In this document: positions 53,958-63,043 of the stretch, piece by piece | How the letters are laid out: every line of letters starts with the position of its first letter | How positions within the stretch are numbered: the first letter of the stretch is position 1 | Assembly (NCBI RefSeq): GCF_000332195.1 | Contig: NZ_KB235922.1 | Span: 2,070,211-2,134,210 of the forward strand | Source of the DNA: Pleurocapsa sp. PCC 7319 | GTDB taxonomy: Bacteria > Cyanobacteriota > Cyanobacteriia > Cyanobacteriales > Xenococcaceae | Length of the DNA: 64,000 bases | Direction of reading: 5' to 3' | Notes under the pieces: model-generated | What the model saw: only the letters and a program-made list of their open reading frames with translations | Databases searched by the model: none | What the model was told of the DNA's origin: nothing | Program-made: the position numbers and the translations under genes

Positions 53958-54509
53958 CTATTTTTTATAAATAGAATCTTCCCACATATTACTAGTTTTA
54001 GAACGAACGTTCCTGGCGTTGATTTCTGCTTCATCCTGCTCTTGAAGTTCGGCTAGGATAGGCTTAACTAGCTTAACAATATTTCTCCAGGATAAATCTT
54101 TTTCTGGTAAATATGCAGCTAATTCCTTTAAAGCTTCTTCGGCATCCTGAATATCTTGATTTAGATCTCGTTCTTTATCTGCTACTAAAGGAGTAGAGCT
54201 GCGTAATAGATCTTTTTGAATTGCCGCAAATCCTTTACGAACTTGTTGAGTAATATGAACGCTATACTCTGAGCGTCCTTTTAACTTTTGTTTATTAAAA
54301 CCTTGCTGAGAAGAAGCATACAAAGCTGGTAATCTATTGAGAGCATAAGTAGCTACTTCAATGGGGTTAATAAATTTTTTGATATTACTGGGAAGACGAC
54401 CAATTTGTCTATCGATTTCTTCAGCAACCAATACTTCCATGACATTGCGATTAATATTATCATTTTCTAGTCGGTTAATTTTCATCGCGGTAATTTTCAC
54501 TAATATCAC
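53958..54509 (-). CDS. ComFB-family protein (cyclic dinucleotide receptor-like)
   Basis: 183 residues from 54509; a start at 54485 (MKINRLENDNINRNVMEVLV) is equally or more likely. NPIEVATYALNRLPALYASS, then QQGFNKQKLKGR, is the conserved ComFB core, here followed by an extra 100-residue charged helical C-terminus. In Synechocystis and Anabaena this family (CdgR/ComFB) binds c-di-GMP or c-di-AMP and affects motility, natural competence and cell size. No membrane segment. It lies 213 bases downstream of cphA on the same strand, with no evident operon. Confidence 0.85.
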   Translation of the reverse strand: MILVKITAMKINRLENDNINRNVMEVLVAEEIDRQIGRLPSNIKKFINPIEVATYALNRLPALYASSQQGFNKQKLKGRSEYSVHITQQVRKGFAAIQKDLLRSSTPLVADKERDLNQDIQDAEEALKELAAYLPEKDLSWRNIVKLVKPILAELQEQDEAEINARNVRSKTSNMWEDSIYKK

Positions 54510-54722
54510 TAATAATTAATAGATAAGCAAATAAGAATTTAAATCTCAAATCTTACTCTCTCTATATATACATAAATAATCTGGATTGCCTAGGAATGAG
54601 TACCGTGAAATAGCCTAAATTTACGTAATTTTAATTTTATCTCGCCCTAAAACTACATCTCTTTACATAGAAATTAAATTTAGTCCTGGAAATAATACTG
54701 ATCAAAACAGTTAATAATTAAG

Positions 54723-57338
54723 CTATTTAATTCGCTGCTTAATTAAACTGATAGCCTGATTGACTTTGTCAGGAAATACAACCACTAAATTATTTGTTTG
54801 TGCCTGATCTAAAGCAGCATTAGTCGCCTCTGTTTCTTGGAGAATAACTTCGTAGACAGAGTTGGGATTAACTTGACCAATTCCCTTGGCAATTAAGTCT
54901 GCAACTTCTCCTGGTTCTCTACCACGAGGATCTTCATCCTCCTTGATAATGATGCGGTCAAATATTTGAGCCGAGATATTACCTAATTGGATTAAATCTT
55001 CATCACGGCGATCGCCAGGACCGCCGACAACACCAATTCGTTTGCCCTGCCAATTACGGACAAAATCTCCTACTGCCTTATATCCGTGTGGGTTATGAGC
55101 ATAGTCTACCAAAGCATGATAATCACCTAAATCAAACAGATTCATCCTGCCTGGAATTTGTTCTGCCGAATTTTGAAAGGTGCGAACTCCTTTGCGAATT
55201 AGTTCAATATCTACTCCTTGGGCAAAAGCAGCTAAGCTACTAGCCAAAGCATTTGCAATCATAAAGGGAGCCATTCCTCCCATGGTCATGGGAATCTTAA
55301 CGGCTTTTTCAATTCTGAGGGTCCATTTTCCTTCCAAAATCGCCAGATAGCCATCTTCATATATTGCCGCCAAACCATTACGGCGACAGTGTTCGATGAT
55401 AATTGGATTATCAGGATTCATCGAGAAATAGGCAACTTTGCAATTTACCTGTTCTGCCATCGCTGCTACCAAAGGATCGTCAGCATTGAGAATGGCATAA
55501 CCTTCGGAATGAACTGTTTCGGCAACTACGCTTTTAACTTTGGCCATCTGTTCAATAGTATCAATACCACCTAAACCGAGGTGATCGGCAGCAACGTTTA
55601 ACACCACCCCAATATCGCAACGGTCAAATGCCAAACCCGAACGCAAAATGCCACCTCGGGCGGTTTCTAGTACAGCTACTTCTACAGTCGGATCTTTAAG
55701 AATAGCTCCGGCACTATAGGGTCCGGTATTGTCTCCCTTTTCGACTAAATATTCTTGAATGTAGATCCCGTCGGTAGCAGTAAAACCGACTATCTTTCCT
55801 GTTTGGCGGTAAATATGGGCAGTAAGGCGGGTAGTCGTAGTTTTCCCATTTGTCCCTGTAATTGCCACGATGGGAATGCGACTAGGAGTGTTATTGGGAA
55901 ATAACATTTCTAATACCGATGCACCTACATTGCGAGGTAATCCCTGGCTAGGTGAGGCGTGCATTCTAAAACCAGGAGCCGCGTTGACTTCAACCACAAC
56001 TCCTCCTGTTTTTCTCAGAGGTTGACTAATATCCGAAGTGACAATATCAATACCTGCAATATCGAGACCAATTATTTTAGCTACCCTTTGGGCTAACCAA
56101 ACGTTTTCGGGATGAATTTCGTCTGTACGATCAATGGCTACTCCTCCCGTACTTAAATTGGCTGTAGCTCTTAAATAAGCTATTTCTTGCGGAGGTAATA
56201 CGGAATCCAAATTGTAACCTTGTTTGGCTAATACTGCTTTTGAGGTTTGATCGATACTAATTTTGGTTAAAACGTTATCGTGTCCATCACCGCGTTTAGG
56301 GTCTTGATTAGTTAGGGCAATTAGTTCCTCAATAGTAGATTCCCCATTTCCAGTAACATGAGCTGGAACTCTCTCTGCTACAGCTACCACCTGACCATTG
56401 ATCACGAGAACTCGATGATCGTTACCCCGATAAAATCGCTCAACAATGACAGAACGTGTCTTAGAAGCTTTACTAGCTAGATCATAAGCTGCTTCTGCTT
56501 CTGGCCAATCATTAATATCAATCGTAATACCTCGACCATGATTGCCGTCTAAAGGTTTGAGCACGATGGGATAGCCGCCAACATCTACGATCGCCTGCTC
56601 CAGCTCATCTAAATACTGGATGACGGTGCCTTGAGGAACAGGCACTCCTGCATTACCTAGTATGGTTTTAGTTCCCTCTTTATCACAGGCTAGCTCCACT
56701 GCCAGGATACTAGTTTTATTACTTAAGGTAGCTTGAATTCGCTTTTGGCTAGCTCCATAACCTAGCTGCAACATTGCTCTCGCACTAAGCCACATCCAGG
56801 GAATTTTGCGGGCTTCAGCTTCCTTGATAATCGTCTCAGTAGAAGGTCCTAAAGAGGTATTTGCGTATAATTCTTTAAGGTCCGATAAATCTTGTTCTAA
56901 CTCACTGGGGGGATAAGTACCGGTTTCGACTATTGATTTACAGAGTCTAACCGCAGCCCTGCCTGCATAGCGACCAGCTTGTTCTTCGACATATTCAAAG
57001 ACAACATTAAATATTCCTGTGTCTGAGGTTTCTCTAGTACGACCAAACCCGACAGGCATTCCCGCTAGTTCCTGTAACTCTAGGGCAACGTGTTCCACAA
57101 TATGCCCCATTAAGGTGCCTTCTTTTAGTCTTTCAAAAAAACCACCACGATAACCCCGTGAACAGTAATGTTCTACCAGGCTAGGTAAGACTTGTGTTAA
57201 ACCATCGTAGAATCCAGGAATCTCATTGGATGGCTTTTCGGTTAACTCCTCTAGATCCAGCAGCATTAAAATCAGCTTATTTCGCCGAATACTCCAATAA
57301 TTAGGACCACGTAAGGTTTGAGTTTTCAGAATTCTCAT
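54723..57338 (-). CDS. cphA: Cyanophycin synthetase
   Basis: 871 residues, the usual cyanobacterial length. Three parts: an N-terminal domain (residues 1-160; MRILKTQTLRGPNYWSIRRN); an ATP-grasp domain with YPIVLKPLDGNHGRGI; and a Mur ligase-like domain with AITGTNGKTTTTRL and ADHLGLGGIDT. It adds Asp then Arg to the growing poly-Asp/Arg chain, using ATP. It starts 125 bases after cphB ends, in the common cphB-cphA order, so the pair is probably coregulated. Nitrogen store synthesis in the cytoplasm. Confidence 0.98.
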   Translation of the reverse strand: MRILKTQTLRGPNYWSIRRNKLILMLLDLEELTEKPSNEIPGFYDGLTQVLPSLVEHYCSRGYRGGFFERLKEGTLMGHIVEHVALELQELAGMPVGFGRTRETSDTGIFNVVFEYVEEQAGRYAGRAAVRLCKSIVETGTYPPSELEQDLSDLKELYANTSLGPSTETIIKEAEARKIPWMWLSARAMLQLGYGASQKRIQATLSNKTSILAVELACDKEGTKTILGNAGVPVPQGTVIQYLDELEQAIVDVGGYPIVLKPLDGNHGRGITIDINDWPEAEAAYDLASKASKTRSVIVERFYRGNDHRVLVINGQVVAVAERVPAHVTGNGESTIEELIALTNQDPKRGDGHDNVLTKISIDQTSKAVLAKQGYNLDSVLPPQEIAYLRATANLSTGGVAIDRTDEIHPENVWLAQRVAKIIGLDIAGIDIVTSDISQPLRKTGGVVVEVNAAPGFRMHASPSQGLPRNVGASVLEMLFPNNTPSRIPIVAITGTNGKTTTTRLTAHIYRQTGKIVGFTATDGIYIQEYLVEKGDNTGPYSAGAILKDPTVEVAVLETARGGILRSGLAFDRCDIGVVLNVAADHLGLGGIDTIEQMAKVKSVVAETVHSEGYAILNADDPLVAAMAEQVNCKVAYFSMNPDNPIIIEHCRRNGLAAIYEDGYLAILEGKWTLRIEKAVKIPMTMGGMAPFMIANALASSLAAFAQGVDIELIRKGVRTFQNSAEQIPGRMNLFDLGDYHALVDYAHNPHGYKAVGDFVRNWQGKRIGVVGGPGDRRDEDLIQLGNISAQIFDRIIIKEDEDPRGREPGEVADLIAKGIGQVNPNSVYEVILQETEATNAALDQAQTNNLVVVFPDKVNQAISLIKQRIK

Positions 57339-57462
57339 ATTATGGTTACGGTTTGCTGTTCTGAGATTATTGACAGCATTAGAAACAAGTTAGGTAATCA
57401 TCTCGTTATTTTGGGCTGCCAAACTGTTCTCACTGAACAGTTTTAGAACTATTTTCTTGTAT

Positions 57463-58353
57463 CTAGCTTATCGAGCGGTTTAGAGGAAGGTGTTTATGTA
57501 GGTCATAGCGATCGCCATGACTTAAGATATGCAGTTTGAGATTATGCATACTTAAAGGCTCATTACCATGAACTTCCCTGTGATTGGTATAGGACATCTC
57601 TCTAGGATCGACAATAGTTACCGTGCCTTTGCCAATTACCTGAATCATGCCATCGCTTTCAAACATGGCACAGGTATCTTCATCAATGCCAATTCCTATC
57701 AATTGAGGATATCCAGCAATAGCACTCAATAAACGTGCCAGGCGATTACGATTATAAAAATGTTGGTCAACTAATACTTCAGGAATAATTCCTAAACCAA
57801 CTGCCATATCTACCAGAGAGCGGTTAGGGGACTCGGCGCTACTGCCACCCGAAATCATGTGACGTCCCATTACAGCGGCTCCAGCACTAGTCCCGGCTAA
57901 ACTGATTTCTCTCTTCTGCGCCCTCTCAACTATCCGATTCATTAGGGTCGTATCGGCAAGTAAGCCACAAAGACGAAGTTGATCGCCACCAGTCAGAAAA
58001 ATTCCCGTGCAATCTTCGACAAAATTACGATAAACTGAGTCTTCTGCTCGAGAGCGATCGCGTACATCGAGAACTTTAATCTCTTTTGCTCCCATATCAT
58101 TAAAGAGCCGATAGTAACGCTCCCCAATCAGACTAGGTTCGCGAGAAGCACAGGGAACAATCCCAATGATGGCATCTATCCCCCCTGAAAGATTAAAGAA
58201 CGTTTGTAGTATCTCTTTGCCGTGAACTTTATCTTCCGCACCACCAATGACCAAAATAGCGTTTTTGGTGGATTGTGATGAGTATGTGGTTTGATTTTTA
58301 ATTTCGGTATTAATCATAATTGAGTTGGCGGACAGGAGACAAACCTCTGACAT
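57463..58353 (-). CDS. cphB: Cyanophycinase
   Basis: 296 residues from 58353; a start at 58317 (MINTEIKNQTTYSSQ) gives a 284-residue form closer to the family norm and may be the real one. LVIGGAEDKVHG near the N-terminus; the serine-peptidase-type nucleophile is in SLAGTSAGAAVMGRHM; GIFLTGGDQLRLCGLL precedes it. An exopeptidase releasing beta-Asp-Arg dipeptides from cyanophycin. Upstream of cphA and divergent from trmD across a 112-base spacer. Confidence 0.97.
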   Translation of the reverse strand: MSEVCLLSANSIMINTEIKNQTTYSSQSTKNAILVIGGAEDKVHGKEILQTFFNLSGGIDAIIGIVPCASREPSLIGERYYRLFNDMGAKEIKVLDVRDRSRAEDSVYRNFVEDCTGIFLTGGDQLRLCGLLADTTLMNRIVERAQKREISLAGTSAGAAVMGRHMISGGSSAESPNRSLVDMAVGLGIIPEVLVDQHFYNRNRLARLLSAIAGYPQLIGIGIDEDTCAMFESDGMIQVIGKGTVTIVDPREMSYTNHREVHGNEPLSMHNLKLHILSHGDRYDLHKHLPLNRSIS

Positions 58354-58465
58354 ACTATAGATAGTAACTACGCAAACTACCTTACTACTGTGTCAAAGAC
58401 TACTTAACTCCTGGAGTCTATCAAGCTTATACTGAACTTCTAAAGTTTTTTTTAAGTTTATTACT

Positions 58466-59164
58466 GTGCGTTTCGATATTATCACTCTTTTTCCCGACTT
58501 TTTTGCTTCACCTCTCAATTGCAGCTTACTAGGTAAAGCGATCGCCAAAGAAATTGCCACAGTAAATTTAGTCAACCCTCGTGACTTTACTCAAGATAAA
58601 CATCATAAGGTAGATGACATTACCTATGGCGGTGGTGTAGGAATGTTGCTTAAGCCGGAACCAATATTTGCCGCAGTCGAGTCCTTGCCGATCTTACCCC
58701 AACGAGAAGTTATTCTGATGACTCCCCAAGGAGAACCGTTAAATCAACCTTTGCTTAAGGATTTAGCGACTAATTATCAGCAACTAATTTTAATCTGTGG
58801 ACACTACGAAGGAGTAGATGAAAGAATCAGACAACATTTAGTTACAAAAGAGATCTCTCTGGGCGATTTTGTTTTAACCTGTGGGGAGATACCAGCTCTA
58901 ACCTTAATTAATGGAGTAACCAGACTCTTACCAGGAACAGTGGGCAAAGTAGAATCTCTAAAAGCAGAAAGTTTTGAAACCGAATTGCTAGACTATCCCC
59001 AATATACTAGACCAGCAGAATATCGAGGCTGGGAAGTTCCTGAAGTATTGCGCTCAGGTAATCATAAACTGATAGATCAATGGCGCAGAGAAGAACAAAT
59101 TAAACGTACTCGCGATCGCCGTCCCGATTTATGGGATAAATGGCAGTTAAAAATTAATAATTGA
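58466..59164 (+). CDS. trmD: tRNA (guanine-N1)-methyltransferase
   Basis: 232 residues, GTG start. RFDIITLFPDFFASPL at the N-terminus, DDITYGGGVGMLLKPEP, and the trefoil-knot SAM site LTCGEIPALTLINGVTRLLPG identify the SPOUT enzyme TrmD. It methylates G37 of tRNAs to prevent frameshifting. No rpsP/rimM/rplS neighbours, unlike enteric bacteria, which is usual in cyanobacteria. Confidence 0.96.
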   Translation: MRFDIITLFPDFFASPLNCSLLGKAIAKEIATVNLVNPRDFTQDKHHKVDDITYGGGVGMLLKPEPIFAAVESLPILPQREVILMTPQGEPLNQPLLKDLATNYQQLILICGHYEGVDERIRQHLVTKEISLGDFVLTCGEIPALTLINGVTRLLPGTVGKVESLKAESFETELLDYPQYTRPAEYRGWEVPEVLRSGNHKLIDQWRREEQIKRTRDRRPDLWDKWQLKINN

Positions 59165-59218
59165 GCAATTTTGCGGTCTTATCTCATTTTCAATTCCTGC
59201 ACCTATTACTAGCAAACT

Positions 59219-59893
59219 CTAACAGCTGATTTGATCCAGGCGATCGCAGAAAAACGGACGAAATAACTCGCAGGCGAGACTTGCCTGAAGACCATGCAAA
59301 TGAACCAAACCCATCTGTTGCAACTGGTAGCCTGGCTCTGTCTTACACTCTACAGGGCTTGAATGCCATAGGATCTGCGTAAATACTGTTAATAACTCAG
59401 GATAGCGTTGTAGGTCCCACCATTGTTGTTGTAGATGTTCTGCATAAAGAGCAGTTGCGATCGCCGAATTGGCTAACAGTTCTTCTAAGGTTATTGTTTG
59501 CTGCTGTAGGTGATAAAATGCCAACTGCAAGCGATAGGGATGTCCCCCTAAAAGGGCAAGCAGTTGCTCGATTTCTTGTTCGTTTAACTCCTCTCTATAC
59601 CGAGATGCTAGATCTTGTACTTGAGCTGAGGTAAACTCTGGTAAATTAATAACCAGTGCATTATTGAAGACAGAGGGATTGATGGAAGGAGGTACCAGGA
59701 TTTCTGTAGAACAAACCATCACCAGTCGCAGCTTATGCCAAGTATTATCACCTGTAGACCTTAATTTGGCTCTTTCAGACCAGGTTCGTAGCAGTTCGAG
59801 AAATTGACTAGCAATGTCTGGATAGGCAAAAAGTTGGTTGATTTCATCAATTGCTATGACCAGAGGGCGATCGCAGTTGGTTAAAGTCCCTAC
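59219..59893 (-). pseudogene. 5'-truncated AAA-like ATPase
   Basis: The minus-strand frame is open from about 59893 to a stop at 59219 but lacks an initiation region and the Walker A part. It reads SVGTLTNCDRPLVIAIDEIN (a Walker B-like VIAIDE), then TWHKLRLVMVCSTEI and LALLGGHPYRLQLAFYHL, the C-terminal half of an AAA_35 (AAA-like) ATPase common in cyanobacteria. The break lies where the ribosome-binding site of the divergent C39-like gene begins (GGAAGGAGG at about 59928-59936). The internal ATG at 59722 would give a 167-residue piece without nucleotide-binding motifs. Confidence 0.75.
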
Positions 59894-59946
59894 AGAAAAA
59901 CACGAGCCTGTATCAATACAACAATAGGGAAGGAGGTTTATTAACT

Positions 59947-61023
59947 ATGAGTATTGAAGAAAAACAAATCGATCCAATTGCATTTTCTCATCAAGAAGAG
60001 TTTAACTACTGTGGTCCAGCTTGTAGTCAAATGTTTCTTTCTCACTTTGAAATCACAAATACTCAACAAGACACAGCATATGAAGAAATACAGAAACTAA
60101 ATACAGAAAATGATCCCGTGGCATTCTACTCTAGCCCCGAGGGGTTAGGTAGTTATCTAAATAAACTCACACCAGATAAGATAGATGCTTTTGCTTCAGA
60201 TACATTGCAAGGAAACCTAGATCGAATTTATCATACAATTTCTTTTGAGAAAATACCTTGTGTCAGTCTCGTCAATAGTGGCGCTCACTGGACTGTAATT
60301 GATGGAATTCGATTTAATGAAGTAGCAGATGGAAAAATAGAAATTACAGCAGTCCATTATTTAGATCCTTCTGATAACTCTCCTAGTGAAGGATATAAAT
60401 TTATGGCTGCGCTTCAACAACAGTTTTTCTTGGCAAATACATATGGAAACAAATGGAAAAACAAATTAGTTATTTTATCTAAGAAAACAGACGAAAAATT
60501 TAAACCAATCCAAACCGAAGCTAAAACATTAACTATTCCAGGCGGGGGGACAGGAAATCCCATAGATATAGCTTTAGCTAACTTAAATATTTATGGTTTT
60601 AATGATATACGAAAAATTCCTGACATAGGCGGTGGTGCGCCCGTCACCGAGCCTATATTTATTACAGGCTTAGATAGGGCTTCAAACTTTACTATTGTGC
60701 CTCTTGATGCCACCTCAACACAAGAATTTCAAGATTTTATTTATGTTGCCATTGAAGAGGGAACAAATACTCTACTCGAAGCAGCAAATTTCACCAAAGT
60801 ATTACAAATTGATAATGACCAAGAAATGGAATCAAAATTACGAGAAAAGTTCCCAGGAGAGTCATTTGAAATAATACCTGGATATTTTTGGAAACAATGT
60901 TTTGAATTAAGAAGTCGTTTAAGTGTCGCACGTCGATTTAGGCTGGGAGACAAAGAGATGTTTTTGCTTCCCAATGGGAATGTTAGCGATCTCTTGACTG
61001 AATCCCTTGTTGGAGGAGGATAG
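59947..61023 (+). CDS. C39-like cysteine peptidase fused to a novel C-terminal domain
   Basis: 358 residues with a strong GGAAGGAGG site before the ATG. Residues 1-175 look like a papain/C39-type peptidase: catalytic Cys in EFNYCGPACSQMFLSHF (Cys22 or Cys26), His in NSGAHWTVIDGI (about 118) and Asp in HYLDPSDNS (about 139). A Gly-rich link TIPGGGTGNP (residues 198-207) leads to a 150-residue domain with SNFTIVPLDATSTQEFQDFI and ARRFRLGDKEMFLLPNGNVS, ending in LVGGG. That domain matches the next gene as a free-standing paralogue. No signal peptide. C39 enzymes cleave after Gly-Gly motifs and the linker has such a motif, so self-processing is possible. Function unknown. Confidence 0.75.
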   Translation: MSIEEKQIDPIAFSHQEEFNYCGPACSQMFLSHFEITNTQQDTAYEEIQKLNTENDPVAFYSSPEGLGSYLNKLTPDKIDAFASDTLQGNLDRIYHTISFEKIPCVSLVNSGAHWTVIDGIRFNEVADGKIEITAVHYLDPSDNSPSEGYKFMAALQQQFFLANTYGNKWKNKLVILSKKTDEKFKPIQTEAKTLTIPGGGTGNPIDIALANLNIYGFNDIRKIPDIGGGAPVTEPIFITGLDRASNFTIVPLDATSTQEFQDFIYVAIEEGTNTLLEAANFTKVLQIDNDQEMESKLREKFPGESFEIIPGYFWKQCFELRSRLSVARRFRLGDKEMFLLPNGNVSDLLTESLVGGG

Positions 61024-61039
61024 TTATCTTTAGATAACT
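61022..61039. other. Perfect palindrome between the two paralogous genes
   Basis: AGTTATCT-TT-AGATAACT starts at the last two bases of the C39-like gene's stop codon. It could be an attenuator, an operator or an mRNA processing hairpin; there is no T-run. Confidence 0.5.
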
Positions 61040-61056
61040 TACTGAGCTTTGAAAAA

Positions 61057-61518
61057 ATGAATATAGTAGACATTGCCATAGACAGCTTAAAAAATCAAGG
61101 CTTTGAAAACATTAAAGCTATCGATCCAAATACAAGTGATATTCCTGTCTCAAAGCCCATACCTGTTAAAGATTTAGATGGGAATTCAAACTTTACGATT
61201 GTTCCTATCGATGCTAGAGCAACAAAAGAATTCCACGATTTCATCTATGTTGCAATTAAAGAAGATACAAACGAATTACTCGAAGTGGCAAGTATATCAA
61301 AAGCGCCTAAAATATATAATGACCAAGAAGTGCAGTTGGAATTAAAACAAAAGTTTTCAGGAGCTTCGTTTGAAATCAGACTAGGCTATTTTTGGAAATC
61401 AGAATTAAGAAGTTTTTTAAGTACTGCACGCCGCTTCAAAACTGGTAACAAAGAGATGTTTATTCTTCCAAATGGAAGCATAACTGATGATTTGAATGAA
61501 TCTACTATGGGAGCATAA
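61057..61518 (+). CDS. Free-standing paralogue of the C39-like protein's C-terminal domain
   Basis: 153 residues. Aligns over its whole length with the last 150 residues of the preceding protein: NSNFTIVPIDARATKEFHDF, SFEIRLGYFWKSELRSFLST and ARRFKTGNKEMFILPNGSIT each have direct counterparts there. It lacks the peptidase part, the Gly linker and the Gly-Gly-Gly end (it ends MGA). Only 33 bases separate the genes and there is no strong own ribosome-binding site, so it is probably translated from the same transcript. Domain family not recognised. Could be a substrate, immunity partner or inhibitor of the peptidase; unproven. Confidence 0.75.
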   Translation: MNIVDIAIDSLKNQGFENIKAIDPNTSDIPVSKPIPVKDLDGNSNFTIVPIDARATKEFHDFIYVAIKEDTNELLEVASISKAPKIYNDQEVQLELKQKFSGASFEIRLGYFWKSELRSFLSTARRFKTGNKEMFILPNGSITDDLNESTMGA

Positions 61519-61722
61519 AAGTGTCAGTGAGATCGCCCCTCTTATAGTGCGATTGCGGATCTTGTAGGGCGCGTTAATGAAGTCAAACGCACCAGCCTAT
61601 CATTAAATTCGGTGGGTTACTGCAAAATTCTACTCATCCCAAATCCCCTGTGGCATTTCTGGACTTCAATCCCTGCCCCAATTTGGCGGATAAATACCCT
61701 GAGTGCGATCGCTCATTTTATA
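61519..61722. other. Spacer before the IS4 element
   Basis: About 200 bases with scattered HIP1-like sites and no ORF. Sequence GGGCGCGTTAATGAAGTCAAACGCACC forms a loose hairpin. Nothing else seen. Confidence 0.4.
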
Positions 61723-61838
61723 GGTGGATTGCTGTCGGGGCGACACAATTGAACTAAAAAGCTTATGAGGTCTAGGATTGAGCTATGTGTGTTCTCAAGA
61801 AATCTGCAATAATAGCCAATTATTAGCCATGGGTTTAA

Positions 61839-63011
61839 ATGTTTCCTGAACTGTATCAAACGCATCTAACAACTCAACTGAATAAAGCTCAATATTTAAT
61901 GCTTTCAATTCTGGTACAACTGCTACAAAGTTATCGATGGGTAAGATTAGAAGAGTTAGCCAACAAGTTCCCTCAACCCATACTTTTTGAAAGTCGTCGA
62001 AAAAAACTGCAGAGATTTTTAGATTTACCAAGTTTAACGATTGAAACAATTTGGTTACCGCTCTTCAAAGATTGGTTAAACCAGCGTTTTACTAGGGATG
62101 AAGTGCTATATATTGCCATAGACAGAACGAGATGGGGATTGATTAATTTACTGATGGTGAGTCTGATTATTAATCATAGAGCAATTCCCATTTACTTTGA
62201 GCTATTAGACCATGTGGGGAATAGTGATTTAGAGACTCAAACCACAATTCTGAGTCGAGTTATACCAGTATTAAAAGGGTATAAAAAAGTCATCTTGGGA
62301 GACCGAGAATTTTGTTCAGTTGATTTAGCCAAATGGTTGCAGCAACAGCAGCAAACCTATTTCTGCTTACGGCTCAAACGCAACGCTTATTTGGAGATAG
62401 AACCAGAAATTTGGGTGCAGTTACAAGCGGTGGGATTAAGACCAGGAGTATCCCTCTATTTTCAAGGAGTTAAAGTGACGAAAACTAAGGGTTTTGCCGG
62501 AGCTAATATCGTTTGTAAGTGGAAAAGAAAATATAGAGGTTGGACAGCTGATGAAGCCTGGTTTATTTTGAGCAACCTAAATAGTTTGGATGAAGCTCTT
62601 AACGCTTATCAAAAACGATTTGGCATTGAAGAGATGTTTAGAGACTTTAAAAGTGGTGGCTATAATCTCGAAGGAACCAAGGTATCAGATAAAAGATTAA
62701 TGACTTTAATTCTGTTAATTACTCTGGCTTATTCTCAAGCTACTTTCTGTGGAGAAATCATCAAGAATAAAGGAATAGCTAAATATGTAGGTCGAGTCAA
62801 AGAAAAAGGCAGAAATTATCCCAGACACAGCAATTTTTATCTGGGTTTACACGCGATTGCGCTCCGCGCACTGGCTTTGCCAATCGCTTGGTTAGAGTCG
62901 ATTCAATTCTTTGCTGTTGAAATTCGGGAATTAATGAAGTTAAGTCCCCAGAAATGCGCTAATTATCAGCGAGGTCTTAGGGCTGCAAGCTTGATTGCAT
63001 CTAGTCTTTAG
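61839..63011 (+). CDS. IS4-family transposase
   Basis: 390 residues. The DDE-type RNase H fold shows Asp in YIAIDRTRWG, Asp in VILGDREFCSVDLA and the Y-x2-R-x3-E-x6-K signature in AYQKRFGIEEMFRDFKSGGY, which defines the IS4/DDE_Tnp_1 family. A short palindromic repeat sits in the coding sequence near residues 340-350 (LHAIALRALALPIAW), adding hydrophobic residues. Otherwise full length, probably active. No overlap with neighbours. Confidence 0.95.
   Translation: MFPELYQTHLTTQLNKAQYLMLSILVQLLQSYRWVRLEELANKFPQPILFESRRKKLQRFLDLPSLTIETIWLPLFKDWLNQRFTRDEVLYIAIDRTRWGLINLLMVSLIINHRAIPIYFELLDHVGNSDLETQTTILSRVIPVLKGYKKVILGDREFCSVDLAKWLQQQQQTYFCLRLKRNAYLEIEPEIWVQLQAVGLRPGVSLYFQGVKVTKTKGFAGANIVCKWKRKYRGWTADEAWFILSNLNSLDEALNAYQKRFGIEEMFRDFKSGGYNLEGTKVSDKRLMTLILLITLAYSQATFCGEIIKNKGIAKYVGRVKEKGRNYPRHSNFYLGLHAIALRALALPIAWLESIQFFAVEIRELMKLSPQKCANYQRGLRAASLIASSL
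62854..62888. repeat. 35-base palindromic repeat inside the IS4 transposase
   Basis: GCGATTGCGCTCCGCGCACT...CCAATCGC resembles sequence at 29380-29414 at most positions over 35 bases. In the transposase it stays in frame. Confidence 0.6.
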
Positions 63012-63043
63012 CATTTTCTGTCACCCCGACAGGGTGGATTGTT

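Larger units (their letters stand above)
61723..63043 (+). mobile_element. IS4-family element (1303 bp) with 9-bp target duplication
   Basis: The element proper is 61732-63034. Ends: CTGTCGGGGCGACACAATTG at left and, reversed, CTGTCGGGGTGACAGAAAAT at right. It is flanked on both sides by GGTGGATTG (61723-61731 and 63035-63043), a 9-base target duplication. The perfect duplication argues for recent insertion. It carries one transposase gene. Confidence 0.93.

Noticed and set aside
59219-59722. A complete 167-residue AAA-like protein
   Set aside because: Coding sequence clearly continues upstream to about 59893, including the Walker B region, so the internal methionine is not a true start and the gene is truncated.
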